Shown: positions 11,527 to 24,390, counted from the stretch's first letter. The stretch is DNA of 64,000 nucleotides from Antitrichia curtipendula (GCA_951230915.1 OX579638.1:32030322-32094321); one strand, 5' to 3'. The notes: generated by a model from the letters alone, not told the origin. Translations and numbers: made by a program.

Positions 11527-11646
11527 GACTTGGTTTTTTGATTAGCATAACAGTGCAATTGAGGAAGTCAGTGGGCACACCTTGACTTGTTTTTTTTATT
11601 AGCATGAAAGTGCAATTGAGGAAGTTAATGTGCACACTTTGGCGGC
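11527..11646 (+). repeat. Tandem ~60-bp repeat in GARS 3' flank
   Basis: Two similar copies share TTAGCAT[A/G]A...AGTGCAATTGAGGAAGT followed by GTGCACAC or GGGCACAC. They lie in the 3' UTR or immediate downstream region and carry no open frame of note. Confidence 0.65.
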
Positions 11647-12089
11647 TTGTGCAACGAGAGTTAATAGAGTATAGGATGTAGAGTATGTTTAGGACTTGGC
11701 CCATTTGAAGGGATTGTATCAGAGCAGAGCGTTTATATTAGTTCATACTCAAAGGTGTCATAGTTGCCAAATGACTTGTGCACCCGACTTGGACCCTCGT
11801 AATTTTAATTTGTTTCCCCTTTGCAACTGTGAATTATCCTTAGTTCTGTAGTGGACATTAGAAATTTGTGTGGTCAATTGTGCAGGTGAATGCTGAATTT
11901 TTACCCAACATTCTTATATTTGGTTTTTGCGCGGTAATTAAGTCACAACCAGAAAGGGTAACGTTTGCTTGACCTGAGACGTTGCAAAACACATTGGACA
12001 AGCTGGGGGGGGCCTTCAAATGTTGAAATAAATGTAGTTGTAAATGTTGCTCAGAAGGAACAACGTTTTGGTACTTGCATTAAGCTTAT
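11647..12089. other. Intergenic, nothing recognised
   Basis: Moderately AT-rich DNA between the GARS 3' flank and the duplicated GNAT tail. No gene, RNA or clear repeat is visible. Confidence 0.4.
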
Positions 12090-12320
12090 GAACACAAATG
12101 AATTCTTGCAACCACGAATGTGCAGGATGATATTACCGAGTTCCACCTTAGAATTAGATTTAAGTGTCGAACCCATGCAGCCCTAACCAGACCATCAATT
12201 CCCAATTGTTCGATCTGTTCAAACATTAAATTTCGTTGGTAGTCTCAAATATTCATGATTGTCTGCAATGTAATGTCTTGGTAAGCGTAGATGTCATAAA
12301 TGAACAAGTCAACAAGTGCA
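12090..12320 (-). pseudogene. Duplicated 3' tail of the GNAT gene (fragment)
   Basis: This stretch resembles 12490-12793, the 3' flank and last codons of the GNAT gene. Shared blocks include the AAATTTCGTTG blocks (12229 and 12698), ATATTCATG, TGTCTGCAAT, and ATAAATGAACA followed by ATCAA/GTCAA. The copy holds only the gene's end and diverges after about 12310, so it is a truncated relic. Only the 3' tail survives; no acetyltransferase core is present. Confidence 0.6.
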
Positions 12321-12321
12321 T

Positions 12322-12440
12322 CTTCGCCAATACAAGGTCGTAAATACCATTGCCAAATACAAGGTCGTGCTTACTGTAGCCAAATACATGGTCTTGCAGA
12401 CAGTAGCCAAATATATGGTCGTGAATTGCAGTAATAGAGG
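12322..12440. repeat. Minisatellite, ~32-bp unit, about four copies
   Basis: Imperfect tandem units built on GCCAAATACAAGGTCGT. The copies drift (ACAAGG, ACATGG, ATATGG). It lies between the GNAT-tail relic and the GNAT gene. Confidence 0.75.
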
Positions 12441-12739
12441 TTTGTGAATTGCCATCCACAACCAGTTCAATTGGAGTTTGTATTGACTATGAACATAAAT
12501 GGATTCCTGTGGACGAGGATATTAGCATGTTCCACCTGCCTTACAACTCTTTAGCCTTCGAATTAGATACCGCATACTACCACTGTTAGTCAACTTCATG
12601 CACTCCTGCCAAACGCTGGGCTGCCTCACAAACTACTCGAACCGATCCAAACCCAGCCGGACCATTGATTACCAGTGGTCTGGTCTGCTCAAACACTAAA
12701 TTTCGTTGCCAGTCTCTGGACAATATTCATGTCTGCAAT

Positions 12740-13267
12740 TTACTGTGAGTCCTGGAAAATGCTATAAATGAACACATCAATAAGATTACCGCGAACCTTA
12801 ACAAAGTTACGCAGCATCCCCTCACGCTGAAACCCGCATTTCTCCAGAACCCGTTGCGACCCGATGTTGGTGGTCATCGCGTAAGCCTGGATGCGCGCCA
12901 GGCCGAACTCCTGGAAGCCCGCCTGCACGGCCAGTTTCGTCGCTTGCGTGGCGATGCCCTTGCCCCAAAACTCCTTCGCCAGGATGTAGCTCAAATCGGC
13001 ACGGACGGCGTGGACGTTCACTCCCATGGTGAGGTAAATGGCGCCGGCCGGCACGCCGTTCACGCAGATGAGTCGGTACCACGGGTGAGGCGCCACCGTC
13101 ACGGCGAAGTAGCGCTCGAGCTCCTCATCAGAGCGAAGAGTGTCGTTCGGGGTGGTGATGGTGACCTCGTCGTCACCAAACCACTTGGCACTCGCTTTCA
13201 CGTCGGCTGCAGTGAATTTGCGGAGGGACATGGTCACGAGAGAGCTGCTGGTGCCCAAGCTCCCCAT
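12740..13267 (-). CDS. GNAT-family N-acetyltransferase (RimJ/RimL-like)
   Basis: An intronless 175-residue frame forming a whole single-domain GNAT fold. Core features: beta-strand GVPAGAIYL (71-79), acetyl-CoA loop WGKGIA (101-106) following ILAKEF, then GLARIQAYAMTTNIGSQRVL (122-141) and LEKCGF (141-146), the usual end of the fold. RimJ/RimL-like proteins acetylate amino termini or small amines; the substrate here cannot be told. Met13 (MSLRKF) is an alternative start that fits the family N terminus better, since residues 1-12 are Ser/Gly-rich and dispensable-looking. The CDS is GC-rich relative to its flanks, but so are GARS exon 1 and the LEA gene, so this is not evidence of transfer. Confidence 0.85.
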   Translation of the reverse strand: MGSLGTSSSLVTMSLRKFTAADVKASAKWFGDDEVTITTPNDTLRSDEELERYFAVTVAPHPWYRLICVNGVPAGAIYLTMGVNVHAVRADLSYILAKEFWGKGIATQATKLAVQAGFQEFGLARIQAYAMTTNIGSQRVLEKCGFQREGMLRNFVKVRGNLIDVFIYSIFQDSQ

Positions 13268-14203
13268 CCTACGAACTCCTGAGTCCTACCCAGATATCTG
13301 TTGGGCTGTACAGCACAGCACTAGGTTCGACCTACGCGCCTGCAAAACACTGACTCTCGCGGCTCCCTCCTTGTAGATTGCTGCTTACTCGATCACACAA
13401 TCTTACTCGTTTGCGATTCGCTATCCCAGGGATACAAGAGGAGCGCAATCTTCTTGGGGTGCTTGCTGTAGAGCGCTCCGAAGGGGGAACTGATGAAGGC
13501 TTTTAGGGATTCGATTCTGTATGTGGGTTCACGAAATTTCTAACTGGAGTGGAGCTCTAATGAATCTGCAAACGCATTTATATCGCATCACGACGGAATG
13601 AATCGAAAGACTGGCTTCAGTCTGAGTGAATGATCAAATTTACCGACCATAGTTTCTCACGCGTCGCGCTTGCGCAGGACGGAGTGCTTTGTTTGACCCT
13701 GAGTTGAGGCACGGTCATCGCGCAGTCGCGCACTGTTCAAGGTCACCGCTTCCGTGAACAGGGCTCTCATAACATTTGTACGGAGTGTAATAACCAGACT
13801 CCTCTTGGGAAGGAACTTGTCAGTTAATTCAAGAATTGATGTTGACTCAGGAGTCAGGAGCCATAGGAGCCATAGAAGACAAATTTCTTCTCCAGAGGGG
13901 TCCGGATGCAAAAGGAACTCCTGCCTCATTGGTAAATAATGTTATGACTTTGAACCCTTTTTTCTTCTCCAGTGTTGAAAGCTTGGTTGAAAGTTGGATC
14001 CTGAACCACTAGTCACAAAACTACAGCTACATGTTCATCGTAATTGAAGAGCAAAAATCACATCATTTTTGTCACATTCAACATTTGAATTGACATTAGG
14101 GTGCAAGAGACTTGGTAGTTTGGAGAACAAGTTGATTCCTATGCACAAGGTCATTGAATAATTGGATTTCCAACATATGTTGTGGATTTAGTGTTGCAAT
14201 GGC
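13268..14203. other. GNAT upstream region and intergenic DNA
   Basis: This should contain the GNAT promoter, on the minus strand. Short direct repeats such as CAGGAGTCAGGAGCCATAGGAGCC occur near 13847-13875. I see no second gene. Confidence 0.4.
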
Positions 14204-15141
14204 TTAACTTCTAAAGTCCCGTTGTCCCCTCGGGGGACAAAATAAATTTCGGGCAAGCTCCTACGGTCTCAATAATTTTTGTGATTTTCTGAATTTTTTT
14301 TTTTTTTTGAAGATAGATAATCACATTAGCTTTCCAAAAATATAATTTTTATTTCAATTGGTGCGTGGGAGCAAAAGTTATGACTGAAAAAACTCAAATT
14401 TTAATTAAGTGGGCAGAAAAGAATCCTCAAAAAAACTTTAAATTTTAATATTTTAAAATTTGTTTCATATAGTTTTTGTTTTTATTTACATGGGAAGCTT
14501 TTATTCATTCCATTTGGATTTGTTATGCAAAAGCTATGGTCAATCTTATTTTGGGGGCAATCAGAGCATTTTTTTGAAAAAATAACTTGTAGGACTCATT
14601 TCTAAACTCAATTTTAACAATTTAAAAAAAAAAGGTTCCACAAGGTCAAGATTTCTTGCTAGAACAATCTCACCGTTGAGATTAGTATATTTCAATTCTA
14701 TCTTAGAGCTATTAATGATTTAATTTTTCCTTTGATCTTGAATCTACTTCTACTTAACAATTTTTTAATGAGTGAAAACTATGTTTTTTTGTTTGTTTTT
14801 TTAATTCTAGATTCTCAACTCAATTCTTCATCATATAAAATTAGAAATTCAAAATCATTAGAGCAAAAATTCTAAGTTAAAAAAGGTTCAAATCCAAAAA
14901 ATGTAGTTGAGCAAGGTGCAAAAACAATAGACTCCTTCACTTTAAATGCAAATATCTTGCAATCTACATGATCAAAATTTCTGAAATTTCTTTCACACAT
15001 TCTTATACTAATCTAGTACAAGATCCTACGGTAAAATATGCACAAAAAAAACATTAAATTTGTTTTTTTTCTCTTTGCTCTAGAAATGGCAGTTTTGAGT
15101 GGTTTTTGATGGGAAAATGGCCTTGGGACTTTAGGGGTTAA
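14204..15141. mobile_element. TTAA-flanked CCCCTAAAG element, copy T1 (938 bp)
   Basis: The left end reads TTAACTTCTAAAGTCCC (one end drifted) and the right end GGGACTTTAGGGGTTAA. Internal landmarks shared with T4 include TTGTCCCCTCGGGGGACAA near the left end and AAGATCCTACGGT near the right end. It has no open frame of coding quality, so it is non-autonomous. Confidence 0.8.
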
Positions 15142-17930
15142 TCTAGGCTATCTATGTAGCGTTGCCACTCTCTTAGATCCCTTACTTTGGAGCAATCAAC
15201 CCTCTCTCCTCTTTGTTGCCTTGTTGCATTGCCTTCACTCCCCTTTGTCACCCTAGATCTTAGAATAAAGTAGTAGGTCCTAAAATAGCTCGGTCTCTAA
15301 AAGCATTCTTTAACATAGAAGTATATATTGCTTCCTTAAATATATCAATTGTATTTTGTCAATGCACCATTAATGAACATATTAGGGGATGAATATTTTT
15401 TGTGCTACATGTGATTTCAACCTCCATATTTTATAACTAGAAAGGTTTGAAAAAGGTCTAATTCTACAAAGGTCCAAAAATTATGAAACAATTTAGGTTA
15501 GATATCATTTCCATTTATTCCCACAAGTGAAACTAGAAAAAAATGAGAGAAGTTGGGCACTTTGGGGCCTTAGTTGCAAGTAGGTATTTGATTATAAAAT
15601 TACTCTCTATGAATCATGAGGTCTCTCCAAGAATTGCATCACGTTTTCTTGTCTCCCAATGATGTCCAAGTCTTTTGGAAAAAAATTGAGTTCACTACAT
15701 GGTATTCAAAGTTTGGATTTGTTGCTCCCACTAGGGTTTTCCCATGCCCATGTGTGCTCTTATATAATGAGCTTGACAAGGTGTTTGAATGAACTTTAGA
15801 AGTGAGTATTTCTTCAATAAGCCTTTTCTTCTATTTGCTAAGAAATGAACATTATTGCTTCATCCAAATTCTAGTCAATTTTTATTAGGGTCAGTTTTGG
15901 ATACACTTATTTCTAGCTCTTTGAAAATTTATAGTTTAAGCATTTGATGTCCAAAAAATACATTCTCAAATTATCTATAAATTTACATTTTTACACTCAA
16001 CAAAATCCTATAAAAATTTAGACAGTTGAACACTAGGAACCATGGTCAAATGCTTTTTCAAATGTTCTTTTGTTTAATTACATTACAATTATAAAGCTTG
16101 AACTCAAGACTAGGAATCAATCAATTGTACGCAATGGAAAAGATTTAAACATGTATCTTTCATCCTTTGTGAAGTTTTATAAAATTCCAAAAGAAAGGAT
16201 CTTGGGATTATACAATGCTATTTGTTTAGATTAATGATTGTAAAATTTGTGCCATAAAAAACAATTCAACAAATTCAGTCAACACATTGAATGTTGTTTG
16301 TAAAATATATTAGGCGACCTAAATCATAAATCCACAATTGCAATACAAATCAATTATTATCTTCTGGAATTCTAAAACTGTTGGACATTTCATATAAATC
16401 AAGGTAATCTATATATATGGTTAAAAATAAAATATGATGCATTCTATAACTAACTTATAGATGAAAGCAGTAAACTTGAATACGCAATTCCAGTAATAAA
16501 ACAAATTGGTGCCAACAAATTCAGTTACAAATATCATACAATGGCTTTCATGTTGTAGTGTGATTGAAAGGGGAGTTATACCAATGACATTATAAGAAGG
16601 CTAAATTAGAGTGCTTGTGCAATACTATGTGAGAATTCCAATAAATCATAAACTCCGAGTGGCTTGGTAGCTAGCAATGACAACATTAGTATTGTTATCA
16701 TAGAAGATTCATATTTTGTGTCTCTTATTTGTTGCAATAGCCATTAGGTTTTTTTCTTCATTTTTTATGAAGTGCCAAAGTAGCAATATAAAATGATATA
16801 GTGGTGCTCCAAATTTTAGCATCCGTCCTAATATTGGATAGAAAATATCTCATTCATACATATCACATGTCTTTAATTCTATTTTCATTCACAGTCTGGT
16901 GATTTCATCCAAAAATTAATTAATTTGAAGTTTTCTAGCAAAAAACTCTACATTTTTTTGCCAAATTATTTTTTCTGGTGCAATATGGCACTAGATAGTA
17001 AAAAGAAGAAGCCTTAATAGCCATCTATTCACTTCTTCCATATATGGTTGAGCCTTTAGATTGGAAAAGCAACAAAAGAATCCTAATTGAAGCAAATTGA
17101 CAACCATTGCCATTTGAATTTTCAAGTTCACATCCACAACTATGGATCTTGAAGCAATGCTACAATTCAAATTGTAAAAGTTTAATGGTAAGGAAGAAAC
17201 TTGTGTTTCATCAAAAAGAAGTGCAGACTCACTTGATAGTTAAGGAGGCTCAAGCATTAATTTTTGGATCTACCATACTAAGGAGTGACCTACCTTCATG
17301 AGCCTTCCAAACACTAAATAACACTAGAAGATCCTCGAGTTCCACTCTCTAGAAAACTAAGGGATGTTTGTCAAATACCATTTCATTATTTGTCACTTTG
17401 CCCATGCATGGTAATTGAAGAACCATGTAGCCAAATGTGCATGTTGTCAATAAAGTCTTGTTCAACTTTGGGTGGTCGATCAAATGAACAAGTTTAAAGT
17501 CTCCAACATAGGCTTTGAAATCCACATCAAAGAGCACTGTAGAAAGAAAAATAAAAAATAATAATAAATTTAGACTATTTTAGCCTATTAGGGGCCCCTT
17601 AGTAGGAAAAAGTTAAAGTTAAAATTGCATTCTAAGTGTAAATAGGACTACTAGCATAGGATGGATGAAAAATAAAAATAAAAACAAAAATAAAAATAAA
17701 AATATACATGGATGAATGAGGTGCGACTTAGGTCACACCCCTTCACTATCACACTGGTTCATTTTTATTTTTTAAACTATAAAAAGATGAAAACTAAAAT
17801 AATTAATGGCAAATGTAAGTCCCAATTGTATTGAAATATATATATATGTATTTATTCTTGTGATTATTATTCTTGTGTGTTGAATTGTATTCATTATTAT
17901 TATATGTGTGAGAAATTAGTGTTTGTATGT
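15142..17930. other. AT-rich non-genic DNA
   Basis: Long A/T-rich tract with short simple repeats, for example (AAAATA)n near 17666-17705 and TATATATATA near 17840. Open frames are short and without motifs. No gene is supported. Confidence 0.5.
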
Positions 17931-19068
17931 GTTTATATTGGATTCTGTACTGTATTGTGATTGTGAAATTGCGAATTCATTTGGGCACTAAAGAAACTCT
18001 GGTCGGAGCTGGGAAGACCAAAATTGCACGGAGATCGTTGAGCGAGCGATAGAGCGACCCTGGAGCTGCGAGATGGGATTTGAACAAGGACTAGTGAGCA
18101 TTGATTTGACATACATATAGTGAACATTGATCCTTGGTCACCTCGCAGTCACGAGAAATGAAGCAATCAATCTCTGATTTGCGATTAGTGTAGTGCTAGA
18201 ATGAACCTTCCCCATGAATCCTCAGACGAAATCTGAAAATCAAAAACTTCTGAGCGATAGTTTGGGACTGGGGTGTTGCGGCGACAAGTCGGACCCCCAT
18301 TTGCAAGATAATCAAAAGTTGAATTCGGAAATCTAAACAACTTGAGCAGAATGAGGCGTGGTTGATCAGGCAGCAATGAAGCGAGCAATTTCAATCACCG
18401 GGGAGAGCATCAGCCGATTGCGGAGGGAATTCCCGAGAGAACCAGCCGGTGCAAGGAGCGACGGATCAAATTTAAGTTGGTGCGACGGTGATTGAGAGGG
18501 ATCTTCGGTCTGGATCTTCGGTCTGGATTCAAAATTCAATCCATGATTGCAAATTCAGAACTGGTAAGAAGACTATGAGTCTAAGTTTGGCAATCTCGAC
18601 TTGTTGCAATCATCGAATTGGAGAAATACAAAATTCAAGTTGTGAATGGATCGGAGAAGTTGTGCCTGGCTTGGCTTCTTTGCGAACGTTCAAATTTGGA
18701 AAGATTTAGCAAATTCGTTGCCAGAGAGGGTTGAGTAGATCAAGATCAAGAGGTTGAGTACGAATCAGAAACAAATTTCTGAGAATTGAAAAGAATTGAC
18801 CAAAAATTCTTTGAATCGAGCAATAGTCGTAGCGCTGCGGAGCCTGACGAGCCGATTAGGCGGTTCGGTGGTTCGGGCACGGCCTTGGGCTCGGGCAGTT
18901 GCACGGTCTTAAAGCTCCGTGTATCTCACGGTCAAGGGATAGGTTGCGGGTTCCTCCCGTGGTCTTGGGCTCTATCACTTGGTCGAGGACCAGATCAGTG
19001 GTCAAGAGACTGGACTGCTGGTTCAAGCAGCACAGTCTTGGGCTTTGAGCTACAGGTAAGTTGTTTTA
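17931..19068. other. Less AT-rich unassigned segment next to the sequence gap
   Basis: Base composition shifts toward GC, particularly after 18800. There are short repeats (TCTTCGGTCTGGAT twice near 18499-18526) and a GT donor-like site, TACAGGTAAG, at 19053. This could be the 5' part of a gene or an LTR-element leader, but the N run hides the continuation. The frame from 18786 has no recognised motif. Confidence 0.3.
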
Positions 19069-19268
19069 NNNNNNNNNNNNNNNNNNNNNNNNNNNNNNNN
19101 NNNNNNNNNNNNNNNNNNNNNNNNNNNNNNNNNNNNNNNNNNNNNNNNNNNNNNNNNNNNNNNNNNNNNNNNNNNNNNNNNNNNNNNNNNNNNNNNNNNN
19201 NNNNNNNNNNNNNNNNNNNNNNNNNNNNNNNNNNNNNNNNNNNNNNNNNNNNNNNNNNNNNNNNNNNN
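19069..19268. other. Assembly gap (200 N)
   Basis: Exactly 200 unknown bases, a typical scaffold placeholder. Frames reported across it are meaningless. Confidence 1.
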
Positions 19269-22200
19269 GGATTTGACGTACTTGCTTGCATTCCAACAAA
19301 TTGAATTGCTTTACAACAACCAAAACACAAGGGTAGTTGCAAAAAACACTTGCTATTTTTTGGCCAAAATGGCTTCAATATTGGAGTACTATGACCTTTT
19401 GGAATATATTTTTTTCAAATAAAATAAAATATATATAATATGTAAAGCTTTTAAAATAGTGTATGGGTGAAAATTCAGGCCTAAAAAAATTTACCTCTAA
19501 AAGTTATGCACAAAAAAGTGTGATGGAAAAATTCAAGAAAATAGATACTTTTGAATTTAATTTTTAGAAATTAGTAAAATATTCAAAAAATTCAAAAAAA
19601 TAAAGCCGTTTTTACTAACATTAAGATGCTTCTTCTCAACCATTTTCACCTTGGGAAAAACAAAATTGTGTTCTCTGCGCATGCGCAAAGGTAGTACACT
19701 TTGAGCACATGTGAAAGGTGGAAAATTTATTATTTTTAAAAAATCCTTTGTGAGTTTGAGTAACTTTAGTACAAATCCTTATATTCCAGTTTAGAGCTTC
19801 AAAATTGCATTTTTGGATCAAAAATAGGACTAAAAAACTCCAAAACGGCCATGATAGACATCCAATTGGGGGCAGTTTAAAAATAGTAAATAAATTCTTT
19901 TAAATTGGAAAAAAAAATGTCTAAAACTAGTACATGTATCTTACCTTCAAATTTTATAGAAAACAAGCATACAACGTGAAAGTTATGAGCCCAAAACCAC
20001 TTGTTCAAGACCAAGGGGACAAGAAATAGGACAAGTGTTTCTTGCAATCACCCACTACCACTTGGACCAAATATGGATTCAACAAGTGAAACTTTTTTTA
20101 CAAAGGATTGAACCATCTTAGGAAGATTTCTAAAGAAATAAGATAACCATATCAAAATGCAAAATTTCATGAAGAGACCTTCTTTTAACATTGATGTGAT
20201 GGAAATGCTTTTATCATGTAGAAATCTTGTTTTCTATGGCGTTTGTTTTGGTTTGAATAAAGAACCTTTCATGGAAGGAATTAAGGGAGAAAAAGGTGGG
20301 GGTGTAGTGAAAACCATGGCTTATTTCAGTGCCGGTGATTTTTGGGGCTTGTTAACAAATCTTGGGTGTACCACATCTTGTCACTAGCTCAAGAGGTAGG
20401 TGGCCGGTTGGCTTATTATTTTCTACTCTCACTAGCAAGTGCCAAGTTGTGGGCCACCTACGACAATTAATAGGTTCAACGTGAATAAAACCTAGACCAG
20501 CGGGACAACCTTCAACAAACTTTGATAGCCAACCGGGTTTGCGACTTGGCGATCAGTTGCAGGGTGTTGAGGATTTTATACCTCTGATTGTAATTGTAGG
20601 ACTCTAACTTAAGAAAATTTCCATCCTCTATTTATTAAGAAAGGTTAAAATTTAGATTTGTTTGACTATGTTGAAAAAGAAAGGTAGAGACCATTTTACC
20701 TTTCTTTATCTTGTTTAGTTGACTTGTAGCCCCATGCGGGAAGTTGAGTTGGAGTTACGGGGGATAAATAGTTCAACCAATAGGTGGAGAGATGTCCAAG
20801 TGGCTAAGCTTAGGCTGATGTGTAATCTTGAAAGGAAGATAAGGGAGAGAGGCCTTTTCCACTTAGGGATAGTTGTTTTGGGGCTGTAGAGTTTTTGCCG
20901 TGGGTTTAAAAAGAGATTGCAACTTATGTATAGAGATTTTGGTTGTGAAATTTTGGTAAGATGTTCTTCTTGTTCTTGTAAATCTAAAAAATTATTACTT
21001 AAACCGTTTGAACTTTGTGTGTGAAAGTTATACCTTGTAGAGTGAGAGGAGGTCAACTGCCTTAGGATTTTGAGATAGCATTTTTGAATGTCTATCATGG
21101 TTTCATTGCAGTGTTTATGGGCCTGAAAACTAGCATGGTTGTGTATAAAGTTTTTATCTTTCTAAAAAGTTATAGCATGCTTAATTTGGGTCTAGGAAGA
21201 GGGAGATATGAGCTTGGAAGGGTGGTAGATTAGAACTACCGCTAGAATTTTTAGTCTTTACTTCAATGTCATAAGTGATAGAGTACTTTGAGTTTGGAGT
21301 TGAAATTTGGAAATGTTATGTATGAAGCTTTTATCTTTCCAAAAAATTATGACTTAAAGCATTTGGAGCGGTTTTGAGTAAGATATGCCTTTAAAAGCAA
21401 AGATGCATTGAGATGCTACTGAATTTGGAGGAAGAGACTTTGATCAACTATAGAAATTGGAAAGTATATTATTTTGACTTTAAATTTGAAAGGATTATAG
21501 AAGCTTGTATCAATTTTCCAAAAAACTCTTGCACTCTTTATTTGAGTTTTTTTTGTGGCTATGGCACCCATGTGACTGATGGCTACCTTTACAAGGAATT
21601 TATATGGTTATATGCAATGTATTTTGGCTTAAACCTTCTTTATGCATGGTATATGCATGTATATATATTGATGTATAGGATATGTATATATTTTGATATG
21701 CACGTATCCTATGAGTATATATGTACTCTAGACTATACAAATATTAATACATGTAGGTTTCTATGTATGTTATATGAAGTATTATACATATGTATACAAA
21801 ACCTTTGGCACCCATTTCTTTACATGATTCACAATATTCCTCCGTATTTTGAGTCTCATCTAGTTGCAGTTAGGAAGCCAATGTTTTCCTAAACTCTTTA
21901 TACACAACAATGTATTTAGAAGGAGCTTCTATCGCCGTATAAATTTTCGGAATCACAATTCTTCTAATGTTTTTAAAGAGAGAGATGGGCAAGAGTGATT
22001 TAGGAAATTTGTAATTTGAAATGAACAGTAGAGGTTATAGGGGTTTGGAATTTGATCTATTGGGCATCCTGATATCTAATGTGTAATGAGCTTGTGAAAT
22101 CAATCCTAGCCATCAATATTCTCCATGTGGAAAAATACGTGCAATGCTTGTCATTGCCACAAAAATTGTGGGTGTACGCTTTGACATCATATTCATAGTC

Positions 22201-22783
22201 ACGTTCTTTTTGCATTCATGATGAAGTTGTTGTTGGGCTCCTTGTTGCAATTTGCATTATAATCGGTGTCAAAATCTAAAATAATGCTTGGATTAATCAT
22301 TACAACACTCTAAGTTTTGTGGAAAAATTATACTTGTTACAAGAGCTAGCATGTTTAATAATTTCAATGATGGCCACCATTGAAATGAAAGAAGACTTAT
22401 TTATCTTTCCTATGAAAACAAAATTGCACAATTTTTGAGCAAATGTCATTGTTGACAAGATTGATGAAAGAAGTTCAGTTAGGTGGGATTTTCTACCTAT
22501 ACTGAAATCAAAATGTTGAAATTAGAATGCTCAAAAGTGCTCCAAAAACTTCTTATTTTTCCCTCGGGGACATATCATCATGATTTGATGTGAATTTTTT
22601 TTTCCAAATCATTTTGAGTTGTGGAGAAAAGACATATGAAGATCTGAAGTGATGGTCTAGAATGCCTTCTTCATTCTCCTAAAATTCACCAAAAATTGCA
22701 CGGTCAGTCATTTCTTGATTAGATTTCACCAACGGATTCAACAGAAAAATTTGTCAAGGATTTTATTTTTGTTCAAAGACTAT
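19269..22783. other. AT-rich non-genic DNA
   Basis: Repetitive AT-rich sequence with TATGTATATA-type simple repeats near 21650-21800. A 159-codon frame at 21413-21892 is composed of low-complexity AT-driven residues and is not credible as a gene. Nothing else is supported. Confidence 0.5.
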
Positions 22784-23198
22784 TAAGGTAGTCTGCTCTA
22801 AATGCACCCATCTTCTTCTAACCGCTCCTATAATTAGCTCTAGAATGGATTTGAGGTGGTCCTTGAATCGACCACTTTAGCCATTGAGTGCATCGAGTAA
22901 AAAGTATTAATTATTGCCAGAGCCAATCATTCTCCTTGATTTCTTCACATCTCCTTTCCAAGTTGGAAGTGTACAGGTTTTGGAAGACCTATAGTCACAA
23001 ATAGGTGCCCATGATAGAAATCTTTGAAAATTCATAACTAATTCCAAAAAGGTCCTAAAAATGTGAAACGACTTGGGTTAGATGCCAATTCCACCATTCT
23101 TTCTACGAAAATTTACTTAAAATTGTTTTGAGGACTTTAGCTTCTCCAAAAAAAGGGAATCAGTTCTTAAATGGTCGCTTTAAGAGCACACTACCTTA
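22784..23198. mobile_element. AGGTAG-type TIR element E1
   Basis: The left end TAAGGTAGTCTGCTCTAAA faces the right end TTTAAGAGCACACTACCTTA. The interior shares GAAAATTCATAACTAATTC with E2 and E5. About 415 bp, non-coding. A TA target duplication would give element ends AGGTAG/CTACCT. Confidence 0.75.
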
Positions 23199-23599
23199 GT
23201 GAGATTCACATTTTGAATTTTCTGCAAATAATGTAGTTGCAAAAGTCACCTGGTTGGTGGCCTTGTGGTCCTTCAGTGCTTAATGCAGTTGATGCTCCCC
23301 CCTCCAGGACCACGTAAGGGACGTGTGGAGCAGCATGTTCATGCATGGCCCAAAGCATCCCCAGTGGCAGGTACGGGTGCCCTCGATCTTCGCACCTCTC
23401 AAGCAGCAAATCCAGTTACTGATGTTCCCAAAGACAAAGAGAACGGTCTCATCCTACAATACATGTCCACAATACATGTCCTTTTGTAGCAGGCAATTTC
23501 CTCCCCTCCTCCCTCTGGGTTGAAAAATTGAAAACTGATGATTAAAATTTAAAAAAAAATCCTACACACACACCGATGCCGTTGATTTTGGAGAATTTT

Positions 23600-23790
23600 T
23601 TTGGATATGAATACAGGTACGATTACGATATATTTACGATACAAATATAGATACTATTATAATATATATATAAATTCATGTACTATATACATATATGATA
23701 CGGATACGAGATACGAAAATAGGTGGGATATTTCCCATATATGGGTGGGTGCCACCTCCACCCCCACCTCCACCTGGAAATTACAAGAGG
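23600..23790. repeat. Degenerate ATACGA/ATATAT repeat and CCACCT tract
   Basis: A run of imperfect 6-mers around GATACGA/ATATAG, then a C-rich CCACCTCCACCCCCACCT stretch. Similar hexamer tracts recur at 30070-30160 and 44230-44350, suggesting they are part of one dispersed repeat family. Confidence 0.55.
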
Positions 23791-23830
23791 TGGGATGGGT
23801 GGGATGTCAAAAAAAAATTTAATAAAAAAT

Positions 23831-23947
23831 TTTGAGCTCACCGGGGTGGGGTGGAGGGGGATAAAAAAAATTCAATTTATGTATTTTTATTTTTTTAGCT
23901 CATTGCTGACAGTTTGTCATAATGACAATGACAATGAGCTCAAAAGT
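23831..23947. mobile_element. Small palindromic element, TTTTGAGCTCA ends
   Basis: TTTTGAGCTCA at 23831 is answered by TGAGCTCAAAA at 23936-23946; an inner palindrome (AGCTCATTG... CAATGAGCT) also exists. The same ends bound the element at 43250-43404. Confidence 0.5.
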
Positions 23948-24390
23948 GGCAGTAACTTAGCTGCCATTGCTGACAATCTGACCTCTGTGGTGCACATATA
24001 TTGAAGTATATTGACTGAATGATTTATGCATATTCTGATTCAAGTTCCTCCATGATTAAATAACTTGTGAGGCTGGCAACCTCCAGACCAAATTGGTGGT
24101 GAACTAGCTCAGTGCTACCCAAACCTTTTAATTTCCATTAGCGCACTGAAATAGATATGCCCACTTTCAGTTTTTATACACGTCAAGTGAGCTGGAGACT
24201 TGGACAGTAGAGTACTGCCATTTATACTTGGGAGGCAGTTTAATGGCACCATAGCAAGCAACATGGGTGATCGATTTCACTTTTTTTTTGAGCTAGGGGA
24301 CTGTTTGCAGAAATTGATTGCCTTTGGATACTGAAGAGTTACAGGAGTGGTGTCATCATCAAAACATCACACTCAGTACTTAAGTTAAGG

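Noticed and set aside
12322..12440. CRISPR-like array
   Set aside because: Tandem units without distinct spacers, in a plant nuclear context with no cas genes; it is a minisatellite.
12740..13267. GNAT gene as a recent bacterial transfer
   Set aside because: The higher GC is shared by GARS exon 1 and the LEA gene, and plants have native GNAT genes of this type.
18786..19304. 172-codon frame including the N run
   Set aside because: Much of it is unknown bases; the visible part has no recognisable motif.
20785..20835. tRNA-like GTCCAAGTGGCTAAG (A-box-like)
   Set aside because: No B box or acceptor stem follows at tRNA distance, so this is not a tRNA gene.
21413..21892. 159-codon open frame rich in Tyr/Ile/Cys/Met
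   Set aside because: It is produced by TATGTATATA-type simple sequence; there are no domains and the composition is that of AT-rich low-complexity DNA.
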